Source: Falciphora oryzae (lineage: Eukaryota > Ascomycota > Sordariomycetes > Magnaporthales > Magnaporthaceae). Taken from it: a stretch of 64,000 nt of DNA. This document shows, one piece after another, positions 1 through 8,800 of this stretch. Numbering within the stretch: the first letter of the stretch is position 1; every line of letters begins with the position of its first letter. The DNA lies in NCBI GenBank assembly GCA_000733355.1, contig JNVV01000002.1, positions 1,098,344 to 1,162,343 on the forward strand. Direction: 5' to 3'. Position numbers and translations under genes: made by a program. The notes beneath the pieces were generated by a model, which was given only the letters and a program-made list of their open reading frames with translations, did not search any database and had not been told where the DNA came from.

Positions 1-1
1 G

Positions 2-1159
2 GGGTTTGCTATGCGCAGGACCCTACGCGGCGCAGCCTCTCCGGAACAGAAGCAGGCAGAACCCAGCCGACGCTTCTCGCTGAGGTCGTTCTCGCCCGCG
101 GACTCGACCCGGCGAGGGCAGATGGCGCCATCGCCCCCGGTCAGCTTCAACAACCAGCAACGCATGCTTTCATCCCTTCGAGACGGCCAAAGCAAGGGCG
201 GCAAAGCCAAAGGCGACGGCGGCGGTATCCACATGCCCTCGCTCTTCAGACCCAAACCGTCCAAGGGCAAGAAGTCAAGCCGGTTTGACGACTCGAGCGA
301 TGAGGACGGCGGCGGAGCGGGCGGAAGCGGTTTCCGGAGCCGATTTGAAGACTCGAGTGATGACGAGGCTGCCGCGCCGCCAGCGCCCCTCCCTGTACTA
401 AGCACCAAGCCTATGCGGTCGGGTGCCAGTGCGTCGAGGCCCCAAACTGTTCAGGAGGAGGCAGAGTCGCCGGATCTCCCTGACAGTGACGACGAGAAGC
501 CTGCGGCGCCGGTGAGAGCGACTGTCGGTAGGGCGGTTTCGTCAGGATCCGGACGGCCGTCGCGACAGGGCCTCGGTATGGCGCATCAGAATTCACGCTC
601 GGGCCGTGGCGCTGCTTTGGGGACATCACTTATGAAGGGTGGCGCCAACAGCAGCAAGTCGGCAGTCGGCAGTGCTCCGGCCAGCCCGACGGGCCGCCGC
701 GGAAGCTTCATGTCGACAGTGTTGAGGCGGAAAAAGACTGGCAGCAACGAGCCGGGCAAGATCCAACGTGGCGAGGTCATGGACAGCGCAGCTCGCCGCG
801 ACACGGCTCTGGAGCGAAGCGCGCAAGAGCTCTCTGCGCTACGCATGCAGAGGCGCACGGCGTCGATGCCGATGGTGCCGACGATGCAGCGCAACCACAG
901 CGGCGATGTAGACGAGGACTGGCCGCTGGCGACGCCCGTGGACGAGGACGACGAGGAGAAGACGGCCGGCAGCTCGCGTCCCAGCTTTGCGAAGCGTAGG
1001 AGTCTTTCTCAAAGCAACGCGATTTCCGGGGTGGCCCACGATGATGATCTCGTGGTTGTCCCTGACAACATGGACGAGGTCGCGCTCGCCACTGCCGTGG
1101 GGCCACAGAAGAAGAAGCGGTTCCCGGCGCTGAGGCGGATGTTCAGGCTAGACGACTAG
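2..1159 (+). CDS. 3' end of a Ser-rich, disordered protein (partial at left edge)
   Basis: The frame is open from base 2, so the ATG at 11 is probably internal and the gene begins outside the window. The visible 385 or so residues are low-complexity and basic/Ser-rich. Two related short motifs, SRFDDSSDED and SRFEDSSDDE (about residues 90 and 110 from the ATG), look like acidic casein-kinase-2-type patches. The C-terminus is strongly basic (KKKRFPALRRMFRLDD). No catalytic domain is visible. I recognise the general style of large fungal disordered proteins with repeated RFxDSSDxD motifs, but not a function. The stop at 1157-1159 is followed by a T-rich 3' region. The frame is convincing because it is long, GC-rich and free of stops. 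The product name should stay hypothetical. Confidence 0.7.
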   Translation, partial: GFAMRRTLRGAASPEQKQAEPSRRFSLRSFSPADSTRRGQMAPSPPVSFNNQQRMLSSLRDGQSKGGKAKGDGGGIHMPSLFRPKPSKGKKSSRFDDSSDEDGGGAGGSGFRSRFEDSSDDEAAAPPAPLPVLSTKPMRSGASASRPQTVQEEAESPDLPDSDDEKPAAPVRATVGRAVSSGSGRPSRQGLGMAHQNSRSGRGAALGTSLMKGGANSSKSAVGSAPASPTGRRGSFMSTVLRRKKTGSNEPGKIQRGEVMDSAARRDTALERSAQELSALRMQRRTASMPMVPTMQRNHSGDVDEDWPLATPVDEDDEEKTAGSSRPSFAKRRSLSQSNAISGVAHDDDLVVVPDNMDEVALATAVGPQKKKRFPALRRMFRLDD

Positions 1160-1828
1160 GGGGTCGGGTGTCTGCCGCCTCGCCCTCGCGGGGGCCATGC
1201 CGTGAGGAAGCCGCCGTCGGGTGCCTATGTTATCCGTTTGGGAGTCGGTTCCCGCCGCTTCACCTTTTTGCTGGTTCTGTCTTTCGGTTGTGGTGGTGGA
1301 GGTCACGTGGGATGAAGGGATGGATCTATGCGGGAGGAGCCTCTACGAAACACGATTCCTAAATAACCTAATGTCTGGTTTTTTTCCTTTGTAATTTTTC
1401 CTTCTTTGTTTCACTCTTCATTTCTTCTCGCTGGGTTGGCCGGCAAAAGTCGTGGAATTGACCCGGATTTGGCGTTTTCTTTCCCCTTGCGATTGCAGCG
1501 GCGTTGCTCTGGGCAGTGCCATTGTCCAGTTTTTCTCGTTGATTTTTTGGAAACGAAGGCCTTTATCAAGTAATACCCCTGAGAACATGAACGGTTTCAT
1601 TTCAAGATGTTGGCACTTGATGCGCGTGGTTTTCATTCATGTCTGGTTGCTTGGATCATGTTGAGCTTCCCGCGCTAGACCCACTGAGGCCGCCCACCGG
1701 TAGAAGACAATTGCCGCCCGCGACAGCCCTAGAAATGACAGCAGTCAGGCACACGTCCATTGGTGTTTCATCACGCAACACTAGTGCTCCATTTCAGCAC
1801 TGGGCCTTCAAAAGACGCAGCACGCCAA
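1160..1828. other. intergenic: 3' UTR of the left gene and promoter of the AlkB-like gene
   Basis: No supported gene lies here. A T-rich stretch at about 1378-1430 probably belongs to the 3' end of the upstream transcript. Short open frames in this interval lack family-like sequence. Confidence 0.5.
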
Positions 1829-2521
1829 ATGGAGGAACTCCCAATCCAGCCGTCTGGGCTCTTCTGGCAAAACGACGTCGTCACCCAGGAGCACGAAGCG
1901 GAACTAATAGAAATATTCCGCAAGCTGGAGTGGCCTGAGCGTGGAGGGCGTCTGTCGCTTCACTATGGCTTCACCTTCGACTACAAGACGTTCGGCGTGG
2001 ACCCAGACATACCCTTCAAGCCGTTCCCAGACTGGCTCCAGCCGCTGATCCCAACCACCGAGGGCCGCCCGCCAGACCAGGTGTGCCTGCAGTACTACCC
2101 GCCCGGCGCCGGCATCCCGCCGCACGTCGACACGCACTCGGCCTACGACCAGCTGTACGCGCTGTCGCTGGGGGCGCCGGTGCTTATGCAGTTTGCGCGC
2201 GACCAAGGGGACGGCTCTGGCTCCAAGGAGCAGGTCGACGTGGACCTGGCCCCGCGCAGCATGCTGCGCATGAGCGGCGACTCGAGGCTGCACTGGACGC
2301 ACGGCATCCGCAAGCGCAAGACGGACCCCTTGCCCGACGGCACCGTCCGGCCCCGCGCCGACCGCTGGAGCATCACGTACCGCTGGGTGCGCGAGCCGGC
2401 CGTGTGCGAGTGCGGTGACGCGCGGCTGTGCGACACGGCGCAGGCCCGGCTGGGGATCGAGAGGGAGCTGCGGTGGAAGAAGGAGTCTCGAGACGCTAGC
2501 AATGACGGAACGGCCCGTTGA
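1829..2521 (+). CDS. AlkB-like 2OG-Fe(II) dioxygenase
   Basis: This is a single-exon protein of 230 residues starting at the ATG at 1829; the longer frame upstream begins at a TTG, not an ATG. It has the AlkB double-stranded beta-helix signature. The iron ligands are H99-x-D101 (in PPHVDTHSAY) and H158 (WTHGI), and R179 and R185 sit in RxxxxxYR, the 2-oxoglutarate-binding pattern of AlkB proteins. The YYPPGAGIPPHVD stretch resembles the ALKBH8/ALKBH4-like eukaryotic branch. No RNA-recognition or methyltransferase domain is attached, unlike human ALKBH8. A Cys cluster (C193, C195, C201) follows the catalytic core and could bind a metal, which is inference. The substrate (RNA, DNA or protein methyl group) cannot be assigned from sequence. 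Confidence 0.85.
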   Translation: MEELPIQPSGLFWQNDVVTQEHEAELIEIFRKLEWPERGGRLSLHYGFTFDYKTFGVDPDIPFKPFPDWLQPLIPTTEGRPPDQVCLQYYPPGAGIPPHVDTHSAYDQLYALSLGAPVLMQFARDQGDGSGSKEQVDVDLAPRSMLRMSGDSRLHWTHGIRKRKTDPLPDGTVRPRADRWSITYRWVREPAVCECGDARLCDTAQARLGIERELRWKKESRDASNDGTAR

Positions 2522-2855
2522 GGAAAGGACCCGATACAGTCAGATGGGATCACTTTTCAGCTCCACCGAAACGGCAGGTGGTTGGGCCGTTAGTGGTGTG
2601 GCATGACCCCAACAGCCCGCCGATCCCCTCAGCTGCCAAGCCTAGCGGATCCCACGACATAGCACCCCAGTCACTCTTGCCTTCGGCGAAGACTGCAGAG
2701 GCTCACTCCTGTAGGCTGCCAAGGTTCAAAAACGACAGGCGTCTTCCCAATAAATACCAGGATAGCCTCCCCCAGGCAGATAGTCTATTCCGACTGACTG
2801 ACTGACTGCTCTCCCTCTCTCTGCCCGGTCTTTCTCGACCAATCGACTGCCCCAG
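2522..2855. promoter_or_regulatory. promoter region of the FAD-linked oxidase gene
   Basis: A TATA-like AATAAATACC at 2749-2758 lies about 100 bp before the ATG at 2856. It is followed by a short pyrimidine-rich leader with a GACTGACTGACTG run. No other element can be named. Confidence 0.4.
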
Positions 2856-4532
2856 ATGAGATTCTCACCGTACGTTCCCGCCTTTCTGGGTGCTGCCCAG
2901 GTCGGGGCCTTGGAGCAGCTCTCGCTGTCTGGAAAGTCGACGGACGCTGTAAGTTTCGTGCCGATCATATCGAGCCCTGCTCACCACTAACCGCCCTGCG
3001 CAGTGCGCCCAACTCTCCTCGGCGCTTCCGGGCAAGACGTCCTTCCCAGACTCGGCCCTCTACGCGCAGTCTAAGGACTATTGGTCAGCACACCAGGCTG
3101 CCGTGTCGCCGGCCTGCTTCTTCTACCCTGAGAGCACGGCCGACGTCTCAACCGCCATCAAGCTGCTAGCCTCCCTATCGGCCCCCTTCACCGTGAAAAG
3201 CGGCGGCCACACCGCTTATGCCGGCGGCTCCAACATCCAAAGCGGCGTCACTATTGACCTGATCCGCCTGAACCAGGTGACTGTGTCCGCGGACCGGCAG
3301 ACGGTCTCCATCGGGCCTGGAAATCGCTGGGGCAACGTCTCAGCGGTACTAGACCCGCTCGGCCTCGGCGTCGTCGGCGGCCGCGTCGGCCAGGTCGGCG
3401 TCTCCGGGCTGATCCTCGGCGGCGGCATCTCGTACTTCTCGAACCGCCGCGGCTGGGCCTGCGACAACGTGCGCGCCTTCGAGGTCGTGCTCGCCAGCGG
3501 GGACGTGGTCGTCGCCACGCCCACTGAGCACACCGACATCTTCTGGGCCCTGCGCGGCGGCGGCGGGAGCCACTTTGGCGTCGTGACGCGCTTCGACCTC
3601 GAGGCCTTCGCCCAGGGCGACGTGTGGAGGCAGATGGCGGTCTATTCGTTGACCGAGCCATCCACCACGAAGCTGATCCAAGCTTACGTCGAGCTTGGCA
3701 TGGTAGGATTGAACGAGGATGTGGACTCGCACAACTTCATGGTATGTCTATCCTGTTCCCTGTCCTGTCCACTGGCATCTTGAAGCTTTGAGTGAGGATG
3801 AAAGACTCACAAATTTGAAAGTTCCTTGGCGACACGCCCCTTTTCGGCGGCGGCATCATGGGCAGCTTCGTCTACCACGCCAAGGCGCCGGTCGACCCGC
3901 AGAGCGTTCCCGCCGTCTTTGCCGACATCACGTCCGTCCCCGGCTCGCTCCAGACCACGACCGACAACGCCAACGTCTCGGCGCGCCTGCTCGAGATCTC
4001 GGAGGCGTACGGCCTCCGCAAGGGCTGGCATGCCGTCACGATCCGGCTGACCAAGGACACGACGGCGCTGCTCCGCGACGTCGTCGTCGCCGAGTTCCAG
4101 GCCCACGTCAAGAGCCTGCGGGCTGCCATGGCCAGGCTCGGCATCGACGACGAGGCCCTGGTCCCGGGCATGTCGTGGCACGTAATCACCACGACCACGC
4201 TGCGCGCCATGGAGAGGAACGGCGGCAACGCGCTGGGCCTGCGGGCCGAGGACGGCCCGTTCATCCACATGAACACCATCCACACCTGGTCCCGGCCCGA
4301 GCTGGACGACGCCGTCGAGCAAGGTATGACCGACCTGGTTGCGCGCATCGAGAAGGGGGCGGCCGCGAGGGGCCTGTGCAGCAAGTACAAGTACATGAAC
4401 TACGCGGGCCAGGCTCAGAAGGTCTACGAGGGGTACGGGGCCGAGAACCACGAGCGCCTGCGGAAGGTGGCTGGGCGCTACGATCCGGACGGGGTGCTGA
4501 AGAAGCTGTGGAAGGGCTACTTCGAGCTGTGA
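2856..4532 (+). CDS. FAD-linked oxidoreductase, berberine-bridge-enzyme-like
   Basis: Three exons are supported by splice sites and frame: 2856-2948, 3004-3741 and 3822-4532, giving 513 residues. The first exon encodes a short N-terminus with a weakly hydrophobic, possibly secretory start (MRFSPYVPAFLGAAQVGA). The PCMH-type FAD domain is clear: SGGHTAYAGGSNI carries H100, the usual site of covalent 8-alpha-histidyl FAD attachment, and GGGISYFSNRRGWACDNV is the conserved loop before the DNV motif. The C-terminus has the BBE-type NYA...YEGYGAENHERL signature followed by RYDPDGVLKKLWKGYFEL. Such enzymes oxidise alcohols, sugars or secondary metabolites with reduction of O2; the substrate is unknown here. 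It stands alone without a PKS, NRPS or terpene gene nearby. Confidence 0.85.
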
Positions 4533-4627
4533 GATGCCGGGCAGGCAGGCAGAGAGAGGCCACTTGTCATATATAGTAACGGTAACACCAACACGAACTT
4601 CCGGAATGCTTGTTGATTGTAAGAGCC

Positions 4628-4967
4628 AAGCCCAAGCGGGCGGACGTCAGATACTTGACATCAAACGAAGACTCGCGGGGACTGACGCCGCCGGAGCCAC
4701 CAAGAGCGCACGTTCCATCGCACCTCTGCGGGCGCCCACAAAACATAAACCACCAGCCGCGCCTGCCCTTGGTGGGCCGGAGCACGCACCTCTGGCCGGA
4801 GGTGCGTGCTCCGGCTCCCCAAGGGTCGTAGAGGCGGCTACTGGCCGTGGACGATCCCTTGCCGGGATCAACCTCCCACGCACAAGAGAGCTGCTCTGTC
4901 CCGTCGTCTGTGTGGTTCCGTCGGCGTCACGAGCTTCTTATACCTGACCCCCGTCCGTTTGGGCTTG
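4628..4967. mobile_element. palindromic fold-back (MITE-like) element of about 340 bp
   Basis: The two halves of this interval are an imperfect inverted repeat centred near 4795. The inner arms, 4766-4791 and 4800-4825, match at 24 of 26 positions around an 8-nt loop. The outer arms also pair: CCAAGCCCAAGCGG at 4627-4640 faces the complement of CCGTTTGGGCTTGT near 4954-4967, with matching blocks between. As a result both strands carry look-alike short frames beginning MLRPTKGRRG (minus) and MLRLPKGRRG (plus) and ending in LTSARLGLALT or LTPVRLGLSLT. Many arm mismatches are transitions. No transposase is present, so any mobility would be non-autonomous. Target-site duplications were not recognised. 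Confidence 0.6.
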
Positions 4968-5098
4968 TCCCTCACACCCTCCCACTCCTCGCTTCTCCCC
5001 CTCTCCCAACGTCCTCCTCCTCCGCCTCCCACCCCGTCCATATCCCTCCTAATGTTGAAAAGGCTGCGAAATCGATAGCAGTTCGGTCTCGTGGTAAG

Positions 5099-5972
5099 TT
5101 ACCCGACGCGGCGTGTGCAAGACTTGGGGTTCTTCCGGTGGCGCAGCAGATTGTCTTTGCGAGACCCCCTGAACACCCTGCCACAATGCGGGCACACGGT
5201 CTTGCTCCGACCATGTACACCGCCGATGTGGCGGTTGAGGTCCCTCATGTAGTCAAAGACGCTCGTGCACGCCGGCTCGGTGCAGCGGAAGGGGCCGGCG
5301 CGGCGGCGCAGCGGCAGTGGCTCCTTGGGTGTAGGGGTCTTGGGGCTCCTGCTGCTCGATGTGGACGACGACGACGCCTGAGTGAGCTCTGGCGCCGCCG
5401 TCCCGGATGGCGTTGGTGCTGTTGTTGCTGTTGATTTGATCTTGTCTGCCATGTGTGCCGACAGGGGAAAAGTCGGTGCCCAGCCGTCCATGTCGTCGTC
5501 GTCGTCGTCTTGATGTGCCGCCTCATCCATGTTGTCCGCCAAAACGTCGACCATATCGTCGTCGTCGTCGTCTTGGTGTGTAGCCTCGTCCATGTTGTCC
5601 GCCAAAACGCCGGCCATATTGTCGTCGTCTTGGCGTCGTGATTCGTACAATTTATGAGCCAAAAACTCCACCAGTTCGCCCCAGGGGTCGAGTTCCGCCC
5701 CCTCGAGAACCCACGATGGCCTTATGCGACCGACCGCAGCCTCATCACATTGCTGTCCATTGTATCCTCCTGGGCCGCAGACTACCTGCTGCCCTTCCTC
5801 GATCCCCTCCTTCTCCCCCTCCTCCCCCTCCTCCCCCTCCTCCGCACAGTGATAGAGTTCATCTAGGCGCGAGATCCCTTCGTGAGACCACAGGGCGTCC
5901 GCACAGTCCCAATCGGACGTCCTGTGTGTCCCCAAAGGCTCTGGCGCCTTTGCTCTCTGTTCACTGCTCCAT
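5099..5972 (-). CDS. Asp-rich C2H2 zinc-finger protein
   Basis: The main exon is 5099-5921. Its open frame has no ATG at the upstream end. A good candidate start is an 8-nt first exon at 5965-5972 (ATGGAGCA) joined across a 43-nt intron (5922-5964), giving MEQTSDWDCADALW and 276 residues in total; this intron is short and its donor (GTGAAC) is weak. The centre holds 21-residue tandem repeats of the type M-x-x-VLADNMDEAxHQ-D6. The C-terminus has one finger of pattern C-x4-C-x12-H-x4-H and a second, irregular C-x2-C-x14-H-x6-C, consistent with a nucleic-acid-binding protein. The acidic repeats could be an activation or interaction region (inference). There is no paralogue nearby. Confidence 0.65.
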
Positions 5973-6817
5973 GGCCACGAGATGTGGCGGCGAGGGAGGA
6001 CGGTGGTGGTCCCCCCTCAGGTGGCTTGTTGAAGGCCCGGAAAGGTGCCGGGCCAGAGTGGATTCAATTCCGGATGACCGGCAGGCTATCAGAGTTGAAG
6101 CATTGTTAGTTTCGGACATTCAATTATACAATAAAAGGGGGCTTGTATATTAAAAAAGAAAAAAGAAAAAAAAAAAAAAAGAACGTACTCTGGGGACCAG
6201 CCGTCAAGGCTTGAGCGTATTGTTGGAGTGACCGCTAATGGGTAAAAAGGAGAGAAAGAGGCTGATCAAAGGTGGCAAATCCCCCCCTTTTGTAGACCAG
6301 GCTGTCTGCATTGACAGGCAGCCGGCAAGGCTCTTTGAGAAGAGGCATGCTTCCCTGAGGCACACGCACTGCCACCTATGGTGCTTGAGCGAAAGGGATG
6401 GAAGGTCTTGGACCATGCAAGGCGGCCTCTGGACGGGCCACTCGGGCTACAATTTGGCCGACCGTCCATCACGCGCGGACGCGAGGGACCAATCACAGCC
6501 ATCCACGAATGAGGCACAGGAACCAACCGCACGACGGCCCGGGTCGGAGACCGAGACCCGGCCTCTTTGAGGCGCAGACACCCGTACTACTGCGGGGAAA
6601 ATGAGGGGAGGAAAAGGAAGCCGGTGTACGTCATTCGGTCCAATCAGCAATGATAGCGAGCAAGATAAGGCTGGCAAGCAGACAGACTGGCAGCAGAAGC
6701 ATGCACCATGGATGCTTGGTTGAATTGATGACTGGCTCTCGGGAGTTGCATTGGCCCACGCACGACGACGGCTTACTCGCCTCTTGCTCCAGCAAACCGG
6801 CCATGCGCATCAGCCGC
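5973..6817. other. intergenic region between two minus-strand genes
   Basis: This holds the promoter of the zinc-finger gene and the 3' flank of the dienelactone hydrolase gene. An A-rich tract lies at about 6151-6180. The short frames here show no recognisable protein. Confidence 0.4.
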
Positions 6818-8004
6818 CTAGCTCCAGTTCTTGCCAAAGAACTCGAGCACCGTCTTGTAGCCCCTGATGTACTCCTCCTGGACCCTGGGCTGCGTCAGGT
6901 CGGCGCGGGCGGCCATCCAGCCGTGGACCTGGTCCTTGAACATCTCGACGTGCTTGGGCACGGTGAGGGCGGCCTCGTACGCCGCCACGTCCTTCTCATC
7001 CTCCTCCATGGACGCCAGCATGATGATGGGCGCCTTGATGTCCTTGGCGTCGTTGGCGTCGACAAAGGCCGGGTGGATCGAGGCACCGGCCTTGAAGGGG
7101 TTGGTCTCGGGCTTGGACATCACGAGCGACACGATCTTGCCGCCCCAGCAGTAGCCGATGATGCCCCACGACTTGATGTTGGGGTGCTTCTCCTGCACCG
7201 CCTTGACGTAGTCAGGGATCTTGGCCGCCGTCTCGCCGGGCGCCCAGCCGCTGAACCAGGCTCCCAGGCTCTTCTGCTTCTCCTCGGTGTCCGGAGGGTA
7301 CCTTGCAGGCGGTATGGTCAGCACATCTATCTGTTTGCTTACATCGGCCTACTTTGCGACAAGCAAACATGAACCAACGAACAACCCACCACTCAATGGG
7401 GCACGGCTTGCCCTTGAACCAGTCGGGCATAAAAACCCTGTACTTTTGGTTGGCGTCGCTGGTAGCCAGGATGTCGGCGCCCTGGAGAGTCTGGTCAAAG
7501 TAGCCAAAGATGTCGTAAACGGAGACGATGCCCTTGTCGGCGTCCTGGGGGCCAGTGACGTCTGTTGTTGGGTAGGGAGCTCGGTTAGCCTAGCACCCAG
7601 TAAGAAGAACAACGGGCCAATGGCACTGGACGCTTACAAGTCTTGTAGCCACCCAGCTCCTCGTACGAGCCCTTGGCCTGGTAACCCGTCGCAGCGACGG
7701 GTGGCACGTTGCAGCAGGCCTTGCTGTGGCCGGCAGTGGCCTCCATCTCGGGCATCTTGACCGTGGTTGAGAATCTCACAGATCTGGCGGTGGTTGAACA
7801 AGTCGTGGGGGCGCGCAGTGTCGAGCAGCTGAGGCGAGAAGATGGATGGTGATAAGGAAGAGGGGCAGATTTAAGAGGCCGGCCGGCGGCATTTATCCCC
7901 GCGCACGCGAATCGAGCAGCCAGCGGGGTGCTATTGCCATTGCCGCCCACCGTTGGAGTGGCTGCAGAGCCGGCGGCCGCTGCTACTCGACGGCTCGAGC
8001 GCAT
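6818..8004 (-). CDS. dienelactone hydrolase family protein, probably mitochondrial
   Basis: Three exons on the minus strand, 7638-8004, 7390-7561 and 6818-7301, join cleanly in frame to give 340 residues. The fold is alpha/beta-hydrolase of the DLH family: the nucleophile is C231 in GYCWGG and the catalytic His is H306 in QVHGW, with an acidic residue expected around the MEEDEKD segment. The N-terminal 85 or so residues are unusual. MRSSRRVAAAAG is Arg/Ala-rich without acidic residues, and RSVRFSTTVK precedes the usual DLH start (MPEMEATAGHSKACC), so a mitochondrial presequence is likely. An internal start at that methionine would give a cytosolic form. Family members hydrolyse dienelactones or related esters; the substrate is unknown. 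Confidence 0.85.
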
Positions 8005-8560
8005 TACAGCGGAAACAGCTATGGATAGCAAGCAGGCCGCACGGCGAGATCAGACGGATTATGTGATGGCTGCGTAAGGTAGGCTAATCCAACCGCACAA
8101 TCAAACTGTGTGGGGAGGAGGGTTTAATTGAGGAGGAACTGGAGTCCTGAAGCTGTCCGACTAAACGCCCCGTCTTCCAGCCAGAAGCCATTCTATTTTC
8201 TTCGGCTTGCAAAAGACTCCTTTTCTGGCCGATGAATGCCGTCCAATAATCCATTGCCAAGATTCGCAGACGTCGCTGATGATGCATCCCAATTGCGGGG
8301 TAGCTCCGAAGCTCTGACGGAGGTTTTTGGAAACACAAGCCCGATGATGTCAGCTCCACGATCATACAGTGTGGACAAGGAGCGAATCACTGGGGTGTCC
8401 ACTGCGACATGAATCGCCTGCCCCTAGGCTGTATTAGGTAAGCCTGGGACGTGCCGGAAGTCGCGTTCCTGAACGACGCGGCCCGCGCAACTATTCCCCC
8501 AAGTTACACCGACCATGTCAATCAATATGGCTGCCTTGCGCTCTCGTGCCACCAATGTGC
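8005..8560. other. intergenic region upstream of the dienelactone hydrolase gene
   Basis: This is the presumed promoter of the minus-strand gene ending at 8004. I see no other supportable feature. Confidence 0.35.
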
Positions 8561-8566
8561 TTTAAC

Positions 8567-8800
8567 AAAAAAAAAAAAAAAAAAAAAAAGGCAAAAGCTT
8601 ACTCGGCTGCCCTTATTTGGGACCTCGTTACGAGAACTCCTCAGGGATTTTCTAATTGAGCTCTAAATCGCCGTCTACGGACGGATTCGAACCAGCGAGC
8701 TTGGGGTTTCCTGGCCCTCACCCGTGGAAGAAGGTTGTGGCATTTTTTTTATATCGCGGTTTGTACCCATTCAACCACTCAGTTTGCTGCTGTGAGCCGT
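8567..8800 (-). ncRNA. tRNA-like Pol III element relic (SINE-like)
   Basis: Read on the minus strand, a perfect B-box GGTTCGAATCC lies near 8683-8693. It is preceded by a tRNA-like A-box region (CTGAGTGGTTGAATGGG, about 8767-8783). After the B-box comes a small hairpin (CCGTC-CGTA-GACGG), and about 90 nt further on a T23 run at 8567-8589, which would end Pol III transcription. No acceptor stem pairs with the 3' side, so this is not a working tRNA. A tRNA-derived SINE or a decayed tRNA gene fits best. Confidence is modest because A-boxes are short and degenerate. Confidence 0.3.

Noticed and set aside
2856..8004. Secondary-metabolite cluster around the FAD oxidase, zinc-finger gene and dienelactone hydrolase
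   Set aside because: No backbone synthase, transporter or typical cluster regulator is present; the neighbours look unrelated.
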